A model generated the notes under the pieces. It was not told the origin of the DNA. It saw nothing but the letters and a program-made list of their open reading frames with translations, and ran no database searches. The translations under genes were made by a program, and so were the position numbers. Shown piece after piece: positions 8,408-16,325 of a stretch of 64,000 nucleotides of DNA; within the stretch, counting starts at the first letter, position 1, and every line of letters begins with the position of its first letter. Source of the stretch: an uncultured Bacteroides sp. (GTDB lineage Bacteria; Bacteroidota; Bacteroidia; Bacteroidales; Bacteroidaceae); assembly GCA_900552645.1 (NCBI GenBank), contig USAN01000003.1, forward strand, positions 190,624-254,623, read 5' to 3'.

Positions 8408-9433
8408 ATGATGAACATTAAAAAGTATTTAGGTATAATACTGCTTAGCTTAATAACACTGAGCAGTTGTGTAGACGACGAAGATTCCTACACTCAGGGA
8501 GTATGGGAACGTAAATCGGACCTTGATGGGGTAGCCCGTAGTCAGGCCTGCAGTTTTACAATAGGCAACAAAGGATATCTGTGTTGCGGATATACAGGAA
8601 AGAAAACTCTTAAAGATTTGTGGGAATACGATATTGAAGGTAATTATTGGACACAGCGCGCCTCAATGCCAGAAGAAGTATCTACCCGACTGGATGCTGC
8701 ATCATTTAGCATAAACGGCAAAGGATATGTTACCGTAGGATATAACAAGGAAAATTCAACTTATCTTACTGATACATGGGAATATGATCCCCAAAATGAT
8801 AAGTGGACTAGAATGGATGATTTCCCTGGTGGTGATCGTGTTGGTGCAATAGCTTTTACTATTAACGGATATGGATATGTAGGATGTGGTAAGAGTGATA
8901 ATTATCTTAAAGATTTCTATAGATTCGATCCTAGTGCACCATCGGGAAGCCAATGGCAAATTGTAAATGGATATGGTGGCACTAAACGTGTATATGGAAC
9001 TTCTTTCGTAATAAATAATATAGCATATATATGTTGTGGACAGAATAACGGTTCGGCTGTATACGATTTTTGGAAATTTGATGGTACAACATGGACACAA
9101 CTTCGCGATATTTCAAATACCAGCGATTACGACTATGATGATGATTATGCTATAATAAGGTGGAGCCCTGCCTCATTTGTTATTGATGGAAAAGGATATG
9201 TTGTAGGAGGATATAACAACGGAAATCTATCAGATTATTGGGTATATTATCCTGAATCTGATTTATGGTATGGTGATAGTGACGATGAGTATACTCCTTT
9301 TAAAGGTACGTCACGATATCAGGCAGTATCATTCTCTACTGGTACTCGCGGATTTGTAATGACTGGAAGTAGTGGAGGAAGTTATTATTTTGATGATGTG
9401 TGGGAATTACTTCCATATGAACTTGAAGATTAA
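8408..9433 (+). CDS. Kelch-repeat lipoprotein
   Basis: A 341-aa predicted lipoprotein (lipobox LSSC near residue 20) made of about six Kelch-like beta-propeller repeats. Recurrent units are GKGYVxxG / GxxxxxYLxDxWEYDPxxDxWTxxxxFP, for example around residues 95-125, 150-165 and 255-275. Kelch propellers usually mediate protein or glycan binding; no catalytic Cys-Tyr pair typical of galactose oxidase is evident. The start is ATG 8408 (or the next codon, 8411); an upstream TTG would put extra residues in front of the signal peptide. It is divergent from the DUF4270-barrel pair, suggesting joint function at the outer membrane. Confidence 0.82.
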   Translation: MMNIKKYLGIILLSLITLSSCVDDEDSYTQGVWERKSDLDGVARSQACSFTIGNKGYLCCGYTGKKTLKDLWEYDIEGNYWTQRASMPEEVSTRLDAASFSINGKGYVTVGYNKENSTYLTDTWEYDPQNDKWTRMDDFPGGDRVGAIAFTINGYGYVGCGKSDNYLKDFYRFDPSAPSGSQWQIVNGYGGTKRVYGTSFVINNIAYICCGQNNGSAVYDFWKFDGTTWTQLRDISNTSDYDYDDDYAIIRWSPASFVIDGKGYVVGGYNNGNLSDYWVYYPESDLWYGDSDDEYTPFKGTSRYQAVSFSTGTRGFVMTGSSGGSYYFDDVWELLPYELED

Positions 9434-9505
9434 TTTTTCTATTATTTGTTAGTTGCTGTTGGGACGTTGGTTATTGCTTTAATAGATAGTTACGACAGTA
9501 ATTAA

Positions 9506-9538
9506 AATCCCTGAACCATCATAGACAGTTCAGGGATT
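9506..9538. terminator. Bidirectional terminator between Kelch gene and gcvT
   Basis: Perfect 11-bp stem (arms 9506-9516 and 9528-9538) between convergent genes. Confidence 0.7.
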
Positions 9539-9575
9539 ATTCTATTAATTATTTACTTTTCAGGAGTAGTATATT

Positions 9576-10661
9576 TCATTTTCTAAAAGGTAACTTTACC
9601 ACTTTGGCTAGCAGACTACGGCTACGTACTTCTATAAATATATGTGTATCAACAGAAGAAAAATCGGTCTTAACATATCCCAATCCTATTCCTACTTTTC
9701 TGGTAGGCGACATAGTACCACTAGTTACCTCGCCTATTTTAGCTCCATTTTCGTCTAATATAGAATAATGCTCACGAGGAATACCCCTATCTATTAGTTC
9801 GAAAGCAACAAGTCGACGTACTACTCCATCTTTCTTCTGCTTTTCAATTAAATTTCGTGAAGGAAAATTCTTATCCTCCGATAATTTCGTAATCCATCCT
9901 AATCCGGCTTCCAAAGGAGATGTATTATCATCAAGGTCATTTCCATATAGACAATAACCCATTTCTAAACGAAGAGTATCACGTGCCCCAAGTCCAATAG
10001 GCTTTATCCCTTCTGTTTTGCCTGCTTCAAATATGGCATTCCAAATCTTAAGGGCATCAGTGGGATAGAAATAAAGTTCGAAACCTCCTGCACCTGTATA
10101 ACCTGTATTTGATATTATTACATTCTTGCATCCAGCAAATTCACTTGTAATAAAAGAATAGTAAGGAATTTGTGCAAGATTTACATCAGTTAGTCGTTGT
10201 AACACATCAATAGCTTTAGGACCCTGAATTGCCAGCTGTGCCATATTATCTGATGCATTTTCAAGTATAGCTCCTACTTCATTATGTGAAACACACCATT
10301 TCCAGTCTTTTTCAATATTCGCTGCATTGACTACAAGCATATACTTTTCTGTTTCGTAATGATATACCAGTAAATCATCAACTATACCTCCATGATCGTT
10401 AGGGAAACATGTATACTGTGCTTTTCCTATTGCTAACTTTGATGCATCATTAGAAGTTATATTCTGAATAAATTCCAAAGCTTTTGGACCTTTAACCCAA
10501 AATTCACCCATATGCGATACATCAAACACTCCTACTCCGTTACAAACAGTAAGATGTTCGTCAATTATTCCAGAATATTCAATAGGCATATTATAGCCTG
10601 CAAACTCATGCATTTTTGCTCCCAATGCAATATGTATGTCTGTAAATGGTGTTGTTTTCAT
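9576..10661 (-). CDS. gcvT: Aminomethyltransferase (glycine cleavage T protein)
   Basis: T protein of the glycine cleavage system: transfers the aminomethyl carbon from lipoyl-H protein to tetrahydrofolate, releasing ammonia. At 361 aa it has normal length. Family motifs visible are YNMPIEYSG, GVFDVSHMGEF, the folate-binding YTCFPNDHGGIVDDLLVY, and NTGYTGAGGFELYF, followed by the GARDTLRLEMGYCLYGNDLD block. It lies 25 bp downstream of pepT on the same strand. The other gcv genes are not in the window. Confidence 0.96.
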   Translation of the reverse strand: MKTTPFTDIHIALGAKMHEFAGYNMPIEYSGIIDEHLTVCNGVGVFDVSHMGEFWVKGPKALEFIQNITSNDASKLAIGKAQYTCFPNDHGGIVDDLLVYHYETEKYMLVVNAANIEKDWKWCVSHNEVGAILENASDNMAQLAIQGPKAIDVLQRLTDVNLAQIPYYSFITSEFAGCKNVIISNTGYTGAGGFELYFYPTDALKIWNAIFEAGKTEGIKPIGLGARDTLRLEMGYCLYGNDLDDNTSPLEAGLGWITKLSEDKNFPSRNLIEKQKKDGVVRRLVAFELIDRGIPREHYSILDENGAKIGEVTSGTMSPTRKVGIGLGYVKTDFSSVDTHIFIEVRSRSLLAKVVKLPFRK

Positions 10662-10686
10662 ATAAGTTATTTTAAGGTTTATATTT

Positions 10687-11910
10687 TTACTGTCTTGCAG
10701 TAAGTTCGGCTATTTTCACTACTACCATCATAGCCTTTTCCATAGATTGTACCGGAACGAACTCATATCTTCCATGAAAATTAATACCTCCGGCAAATAT
10801 ATTAGGACAAGGCAAACCTTTAAAAGAGAGCTGTGCACCATCCGTACCACCACGTATAGGTTTAACTTTGGGCTCTACTCCTGCTTCTTTCATGGCCTCG
10901 AATGCAGTATCAATTATGTGTTTTACAGGTTCTACCATTTCACGCATGTTATAATACTGATCTTTCATATCTACTGTAACCGTTCCTTCACCATATTTCT
11001 GATTTATCACGTCTGCCCATACGTTCATCTTAGATTTTCTATGTTCAAATTTTGTACGGTCATGATCACGTATTATATACGATATAGTTGTATGTTCTAC
11101 GTCTCCTTTTATACCTATTAAATGATAGAATCCTTCATATCCTTCCGTATGTTCGGGAGTCTCTTTTTTAGGAAGAAGTTCAATAAACTCATTAGCTACA
11201 AGCAATGAATTAATCATCTTATTTTTTGCATATCCAGGATGAACGTTTCTACCGTTTATATTAATTTTAGCCGAAGCAGCATTGAAGTTTTCATATTCCA
11301 ACTCTCCAAGTTCGCCACCATCCATTGTGTAGGCCCATTGACAATCAAACTTGCTAACATCAAACTTATGAGCTCCAAGTCCTATCTCTTCGTCAGGATT
11401 AAATCCTATACGTATCTTACCATGCTTTATTTCAGAATGATCTTTTAGATAGACTATTGCCGAAATTATTTCGGCAATACCAGCCTTATCATCTGCTCCT
11501 AAAAGAGTAGTACCATCGGTTACTATAAGATCTTCGCCTTTATGATCAAGCAATTCGGGAAACTGCTTTGGGGAAAGTATTATATTTTCTTCCTTATTCA
11601 ATATTATATCAGTACCGTCATAATCCTTAATGATACGTGGTTTAACATTCTCGCCACTCATATCTGGACTTGTATCCATGTGCGCAATAAAGCCTATTGT
11701 AGGTACTTCCTTCTCAATATTTGAAGGCAATGTTGCAAACAAATAACCATTTTCATCAAGTGTTATATCCTCTAGTCCAATACCTTCCAACTCATCTTTA
11801 AGATAATTAGCAAAAATCATCTGTTTTGCTGTACTTGGAGTTACTTCACTATTTTCATCAGACTGAGTATCAAAACTTACATACTTCAAAAATCTTTCTA
11901 TCAATGCCAT
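10687..11910 (-). CDS. pepT: Peptidase T (tripeptide aminopeptidase)
   Basis: Cytoplasmic dizinc M20-family aminopeptidase that removes the N-terminal residue from tripeptides. At 407 aa it has the standard length. Metal-site residues are visible: H77 and D79 in FIAHMDTSPD, bridging D140 in LLGADDKAG, and the catalytic pair E174-E175 in NPDEEIGLG. It is transcribed with gcvT. A TATTTTTA element about 32 bp upstream on the minus strand is a likely -7 box. A terminator at 11952-11991 separates it from the PurF-like gene. Confidence 0.96.
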   Translation of the reverse strand: MALIERFLKYVSFDTQSDENSEVTPSTAKQMIFANYLKDELEGIGLEDITLDENGYLFATLPSNIEKEVPTIGFIAHMDTSPDMSGENVKPRIIKDYDGTDIILNKEENIILSPKQFPELLDHKGEDLIVTDGTTLLGADDKAGIAEIISAIVYLKDHSEIKHGKIRIGFNPDEEIGLGAHKFDVSKFDCQWAYTMDGGELGELEYENFNAASAKININGRNVHPGYAKNKMINSLLVANEFIELLPKKETPEHTEGYEGFYHLIGIKGDVEHTTISYIIRDHDRTKFEHRKSKMNVWADVINQKYGEGTVTVDMKDQYYNMREMVEPVKHIIDTAFEAMKEAGVEPKVKPIRGGTDGAQLSFKGLPCPNIFAGGINFHGRYEFVPVQSMEKAMMVVVKIAELTARQ

Positions 11911-11951
11911 ATGATTATTAATATTTAGTTCTTACTATGTGGTAAAAATAG

Positions 11952-11991
11952 AAAAAGAGCATTGAAAAGACAAACAATTCAATACTCTTTT
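11952..11991. terminator. Terminator downstream of the PurF-like gene
   Basis: Hairpin with arms AAAAAGAG..ATTGAA (11952-11966) and TTCAAT.CTCTTTTT (from 11978), with T/A tracts on both sides. It separates the PurF-like transcript from pepT-gcvT. Confidence 0.7.
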
Positions 11992-12017
11992 TATATTATA
12001 TTATTTAAATTATGTAA

Positions 12018-13424
12018 TTAGAAATGACTAGATCCGTCAAAACAGTGCGTACATACTTTACATTTTTGCAATCCTATAGCCTCAATCAATGTTTCTAGAG
12101 AATTAAACTTTAGCGATGTCAATCCAAAACGTTCGGCAATAATGCTTACCATCTTGTTGTATTCAGGAGAATCTGTTGTAGCGTATTTATCTAGATTCTT
12201 ATTCTCGTCACCTTCAAGCTCCTTAATAATACGACGTGTTATAAGTTCAAGATCACTTTTTGAAGCAGTAAATCCTATAAAAGGACATCCATATATAAGT
12301 GGAGGACATGCAATTCGCATATGTACCTCTTTTGCACCATACTCATAAAGAACCTTAACATTATCTCTAAGCTGGGTGCCGCGTACAATAGAATCATCGC
12401 AGAAAAGAAGTCTCTTCCCAGTAAGCATTGCACGGTTAGGAATAAGCTTCATCTTGGCAACCAATGAACGCAATTCTTGATTTGCCGGGGTAAAGCTACG
12501 AGGCCAAGTAGGAGTATATTTTGTTATTGCGCGATGGTAAGGTATCCCTTTACCTTCTGCATAACCCAATGCCATACCTACTCCTGAATCAGGAATACCA
12601 CAAGCACAGTCAACTTCCGATGTATCTTTCTGCCCCATCTTAAATCCACTCATAAATCTTACATCCTCAACATTCTTTCCTTCGTAGCAAGAAACAGGAA
12701 AGCCATAATATACCCATAAAAAAGAACAAATCTGCATTCCTTCGTTTGGTTTGCGCATTTGTTCTATTCCGTCGGCACGAAGACGTAAAATTTCTCCTGG
12801 TCCTACATATCTATCTATTTCAAAGTCTAGGTTTGGGAAACTGCTCGACTCACTTGTTGCAGCATATGCTCCATCTTTCTTACCTATTACAATAGGCGTG
12901 CGTCCCCATTTGTCGCGTGCAGCAATAATACCATCTTCGGTAAGAAGAAGCATAGAACATGAGCCTTTAATCTTGTTGAATACATTTTCTATTCCTTCAA
13001 CAAAGCTTTTTCCCTGAATAATAAGCAGCGAAATTAGTTCAGTTTGATTAGTTTGTTTCAAGCTTAGTTCGGTAAAATGCATATTTTCTGCAAGAAGTTC
13101 TTTTTCAAGTTCTTCTATATTATTAATTTTAGCAACTGTAACTATTCCAAACTTACCAAGGTGTGAGTTTATTATTATAGGTTGCGGATCTGTATCACTT
13201 ATAATTCCTATTCCAGCTTTTCCTTTGAACGATGAAAGTTCTGATTCGAACTTAGGGCGAAAATACGAGCTCTCCAGATTATGTATTGAACGGAAAAAAC
13301 CTTCTTCTTCCGAATATGTGGCTAAACCTCCTCTTTTTGTGCCTAAGTGTGAATTATAATCCGTCCCGTAAAACAAGTCCGTTACGCAATCAGCCTTAGC
13401 GACTGTACCAAAAAAACCTCCCAT
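12018..13424 (-). CDS. PurF-like phosphoribosyltransferase with inactive glutaminase domain
   Basis: A 468-aa homologue of glutamine PRPP amidotransferase. Canonical PurF uses an N-terminal Cys (MCGVFG..) as nucleophile; here the start is MGGFFG, with Gly at that position. The other expected glutaminase residues are also replaced: GHVRYAT reads GIISDTD (71-78), the oxyanion HNGNL region reads VAKIN (97-101), and SSDTE reads TNQTE (125-129). The phosphoribosyltransferase half keeps the PRPP loop (CDDSIVRGT, 342-350) and GIPDSG. Cysteines matching iron-sulfur ligands of B. subtilis PurF are kept (C233, C380, C455/C458). I infer an ammonia-dependent or repurposed PRPP enzyme. A genuine purF is expected elsewhere. 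Confidence 0.8.
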   Translation of the reverse strand: MGGFFGTVAKADCVTDLFYGTDYNSHLGTKRGGLATYSEEEGFFRSIHNLESSYFRPKFESELSSFKGKAGIGIISDTDPQPIIINSHLGKFGIVTVAKINNIEELEKELLAENMHFTELSLKQTNQTELISLLIIQGKSFVEGIENVFNKIKGSCSMLLLTEDGIIAARDKWGRTPIVIGKKDGAYAATSESSSFPNLDFEIDRYVGPGEILRLRADGIEQMRKPNEGMQICSFLWVYYGFPVSCYEGKNVEDVRFMSGFKMGQKDTSEVDCACGIPDSGVGMALGYAEGKGIPYHRAITKYTPTWPRSFTPANQELRSLVAKMKLIPNRAMLTGKRLLFCDDSIVRGTQLRDNVKVLYEYGAKEVHMRIACPPLIYGCPFIGFTASKSDLELITRRIIKELEGDENKNLDKYATTDSPEYNKMVSIIAERFGLTSLKFNSLETLIEAIGLQKCKVCTHCFDGSSHF

Positions 13425-13451
13425 TATTATTTGTCGTTAAATATTAAGGCG

Positions 13452-13459
13452 CAAAAGTA
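13452..13459 (-). promoter_or_regulatory. -7 box of the PurF-like gene
   Basis: TACTTTTG on the minus strand about 28 bp before the ATG matches TAnnTTTG; no clear -33 element. Confidence 0.5.
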
Positions 13460-13519
13460 AGAAAAATATTCTCTAATATTAATAATCATTAGTATTTTTA
13501 CGTCCTAAACAAAGCATTT

Positions 13520-13885
13520 ATGAAAGCATTGATATATATTTTCATCGGAGGCGGCACAGGTAGTGTGCTAAGATATCTTTTTACCATATTCGTAAACAGA
13601 CAGACCGATACATTCTTTCCATGGGGCACCTTCGCAGTAAACATTATAGGATGTATTTTGATAGGATTATTTTACACTATCACATCTAAAATGTACATTA
13701 CAAATGAAATACGTATGATGCTAACAATAGGGTTGTGCGGTGGCTTTACTACTTTCTCTACTTTCTGCAACGAGAATCTTTCACTACTTCAAGATGGTCA
13801 TTATTTAACATTTTTCAGTTATGTGATAGCAAGTATAGTTCTGGGCATATTAGGCGTAATGTTCGGAGTATGGATAAGTGACTAA
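13520..13885 (+). CDS. crcB: CrcB/Fluc fluoride channel
   Basis: A small (121 aa) four-helix membrane protein of the Fluc family, which exports fluoride as an antiparallel dual-topology dimer. Signature stretches GGGTGSVLRYL (11-21), WGTFAVNIIGC (35-45) and GLCGGFTTFSTF (around 75-86) are all present. A likely -7 element TATTTTTAC (13493-13501) lies 19 bp before the start. I did not find a fluoride riboswitch in the short upstream gap. The gene precedes eno by 65 bp and may be cotranscribed with it. The link is sensible because fluoride inhibits enolase, though this may be chance. Confidence 0.93.
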   Translation: MKALIYIFIGGGTGSVLRYLFTIFVNRQTDTFFPWGTFAVNIIGCILIGLFYTITSKMYITNEIRMMLTIGLCGGFTTFSTFCNENLSLLQDGHYLTFFSYVIASIVLGILGVMFGVWISD

Positions 13886-13950
13886 TTCAATAAACATTTC
13901 TCTCTTTTAAATTGTTATCCAATAATAACCTTTTAAAAATAACATCGATT

Positions 13951-15246
13951 ATGAAAATAGCTAGCGTTAAAGGAAGAGAGATTCTAGATTCTCGTGGTAA
14001 TCCTACAGTCGAAGTTGATATTGTTCTTGAATCAGGATTTATGGGACGTGCTTCTGTTCCATCAGGTGCATCTACCGGTGAGAATGAAGCTCTTGAACTT
14101 CGTGATGGCGACAATAGCCGTTATGGAGGCAAAGGTGTTCTTAAAGCTGTAGATAACATAAATAACAAAATTGCTCCTGCTATTATTGGTATGAGTGTTC
14201 TTGATCAGAGAGGTATAGATGAAAAGATGATTACACTTGATGGTACGCCTACAAAATCAAATTTAGGTGCCAATGCCATTCTTGGTGTATCTTTAGCAGT
14301 TGCCAAAGCTGCAGCAAATTATCTTGATATTCCTTTGTACAGATATATAGGTGGAACAAATACTTACGTTTTGCCCGTACCTATGATGAATATTATAAAT
14401 GGAGGATCACACTCCGATGCTCCTATTGCATTCCAAGAGTTCATGATTCGTCCAGTAGGTGCAAAATCTTTCCGCGAAGGATTACGAATGGGTGCCGAAG
14501 TTTTTCATGCATTAAAAGGTGTATTGAAAAAACGTGGTCTAAGTACTGCTGTAGGCGATGAAGGAGGATTTGCTCCAGTTCTTAACGGAACAGAAGATGC
14601 ATTGAGTTCTATACTAGCTGCAATAGAAGCTGCAGGTTATGAACCATTTAAAGATATAACAATTGGACTTGATTGCGCAGCATCCGAATTTTATCATGAT
14701 GGTGTATATGACTATACTAAATTTGAAGGTGCAAAAGGTGAAAAACGTAGTGCATCCGAACAGGTTGCTTATCTTGAAAAACTTACATGGGACTATCCTA
14801 TAGATTCAATAGAAGATGGAATGGCAGAAAACGATTGGGAAGGATGGCGGATGCTTACTGAAAGATTAGGAAACAGAATACAATTAGTAGGCGATGACTT
14901 GTTTGTGACCAATGTAAAATTCCTTGAAAGAGGTATTGCCGAAGGATGCGCAAATTCTATTCTTATTAAAGTAAATCAGATTGGTTCACTTACAGAAACT
15001 CTTGACACTATAATGATGGCTCAGAGAAACGGATACACTACTGTAACTTCTCACCGTTCTGGTGAAACAGAAGATGCAACAATTGCTGATATTGCAGTTG
15101 CCACTAACAGTGGACAGATTAAGACTGGTTCATTAAGTAGAAGTGACCGTATGGCTAAATATAACCAATTACTAAGAATTGAAGAAGAACTTGGTAGTTT
15201 GGCGATATATGGATATAAAAAAATCAAAAGAGATTATAAAGAATAA
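13951..15246 (+). CDS. eno: Enolase
   Basis: Glycolytic enzyme converting 2-phosphoglycerate to phosphoenolpyruvate; cytoplasmic. At 431 aa from ATG 13951 it has normal length and begins with the conserved MKIASVKGREILDSRGNPT. An in-frame TTG at 13912 would add 13 unconserved residues and was rejected. Catalytic and Mg-binding signatures are intact: GASTG, GDEGGFAP, the VGDDLFVTN metal site and SHRSGETED. It is followed by a clear terminator at 15314-15363. Confidence 0.98.
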   Translation: MKIASVKGREILDSRGNPTVEVDIVLESGFMGRASVPSGASTGENEALELRDGDNSRYGGKGVLKAVDNINNKIAPAIIGMSVLDQRGIDEKMITLDGTPTKSNLGANAILGVSLAVAKAAANYLDIPLYRYIGGTNTYVLPVPMMNIINGGSHSDAPIAFQEFMIRPVGAKSFREGLRMGAEVFHALKGVLKKRGLSTAVGDEGGFAPVLNGTEDALSSILAAIEAAGYEPFKDITIGLDCAASEFYHDGVYDYTKFEGAKGEKRSASEQVAYLEKLTWDYPIDSIEDGMAENDWEGWRMLTERLGNRIQLVGDDLFVTNVKFLERGIAEGCANSILIKVNQIGSLTETLDTIMMAQRNGYTTVTSHRSGETEDATIADIAVATNSGQIKTGSLSRSDRMAKYNQLLRIEEELGSLAIYGYKKIKRDYKE

Positions 15247-15313
15247 TCATTCATTATATAATCATTAAAATAGTGCATTTAAGAAAACTTAATTGAACTA
15301 TAAAAAATATCAG

Positions 15314-15363
15314 AGAGTCATATATAAGCATAATAGAATAGCTTTATATGACTCTTCACTTTT
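15314..15363 (+). terminator. Terminator of eno
   Basis: Long stem of about 15 bp (arms 15314-15329 and 15341-15355, one bulge), followed by a T-rich stretch. Confidence 0.7.
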
Positions 15364-15446
15364 TCATTATAGAATTGTTATTTTTCTATAGATAAAAGAA
15401 CTTTTGAGTAGATAGTTTGTTGAGACCTTATAAAAACTTCAAACTT

Positions 15447-16067
15447 ATGATAAATTACATAGATAGAATGGCAGATGCTTTGATTGATACATTAAAGTAT
15501 TCTGATTCAAGTGTAGCTTGGCCTGAAACAGAGCATGTAGCGCCTGACCCTGAAATTAAACCAGAATGGTTTTATCCAGCCCTACAAAACAAGGATTGTT
15601 CTGAAATTGTTGCCATACTTCTTTATACACAGCAAACTGCTCTATACGATAAAGAAATAGGTGATATGGTATTAGGAATAGGAATAGTAGAGATGAAGCA
15701 TTTCGCAAACATTCGAGATACAGTGGTTGCATTGGGAGGTACTTTACCGCAACCTATTGATGGTAAGAATATAAAATTAGGAAAAGATGTAAATGATGCT
15801 TTGAGTATAAATATAAGAAGTGAATTTGATACAATAAAATATTATCGTGGAGTAAAAGAACTTATAAAATCCAAATCAGAGACAGCCATTACACTTCAAG
15901 CTATGCTCGATAAATTAATTGCAGATGAATCTCTTCATTTAAGAATGTTTTTGAATGAACTGAATGAAAGAAATGGATTGCATCTTATAGATGATATAAG
16001 CGAAACTCTATATAGCGAATTTCCTTTATTAAGAATAAGTAAGGAGAATCAAAGAAGTATATCATAA
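15447..16067 (+). CDS. Ferritin-like diiron-domain protein
   Basis: A 206-aa protein with a four-helix ferritin-like carboxylate-metal site. Predicted ligands are E53 (in SEIVAILLY), the E82-x2-H85 pair (VEMKH), E126 (SEFDTIKYY) and the E161-x2-H164 pair (DESLH). The spacing fits the ferritin/rubrerythrin/Mn-catalase superfamily; no rubredoxin domain or Dps signature is present. The start ATG 15447 was preferred over an upstream TTG at 15417. It appears monocistronic, with its own upstream terminator. It could be a peroxidase/oxidase for oxidative stress or an iron-handling protein; the sequence does not decide. Confidence 0.7.
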   Translation: MINYIDRMADALIDTLKYSDSSVAWPETEHVAPDPEIKPEWFYPALQNKDCSEIVAILLYTQQTALYDKEIGDMVLGIGIVEMKHFANIRDTVVALGGTLPQPIDGKNIKLGKDVNDALSINIRSEFDTIKYYRGVKELIKSKSETAITLQAMLDKLIADESLHLRMFLNELNERNGLHLIDDISETLYSEFPLLRISKENQRSIS

Positions 16068-16275
16068 TAAAAAGATATCTTCTAAAAAACAGCATTCGTT
16101 TTATCGTTTACATAATATTAACGACACTTTCAAAGAAATGGACAATACCTATTAGGAATTGAGGAGTAGTAATGAATCAATTTTTAGTTATCTTTGAAAA
16201 CAGAATCGAGCTTTAGCACTCGACTTAAGCTCGAAACCCAATATAGTTTACACAAAATTTTGGATAGTGCCTTAA

Positions 16276-16318
16276 AATAATTCAAATGAAATTTATTATT
16301 GATTTCATTTGAATTATT
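16276..16318. terminator. Terminator between ferritin-like gene and metH
   Basis: A 17-bp perfect stem (arms 16276-16292 and 16302-16318) lies between convergent genes and is likely bidirectional. The rest of 16068-16275 shows no gene, only a small CGAGCTT..AAGCTCG dyad at about 16207-16232. Confidence 0.75.
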
Positions 16319-16325
16319 TATTATA

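Noticed and set aside
13425..13519. Fluoride riboswitch upstream of crcB
   Set aside because: The conserved GGNGATGG start and pseudoknot pattern are not present in the 95-bp gap, which already holds promoter boxes for both genes.
16200..16240. CGAGCTT..AAGCTCG dyad in the ferritin-metH gap
   Set aside because: It has no T tract or partner copy in the window and does not overlap a promoter; it is not distinguishable from a chance dyad.
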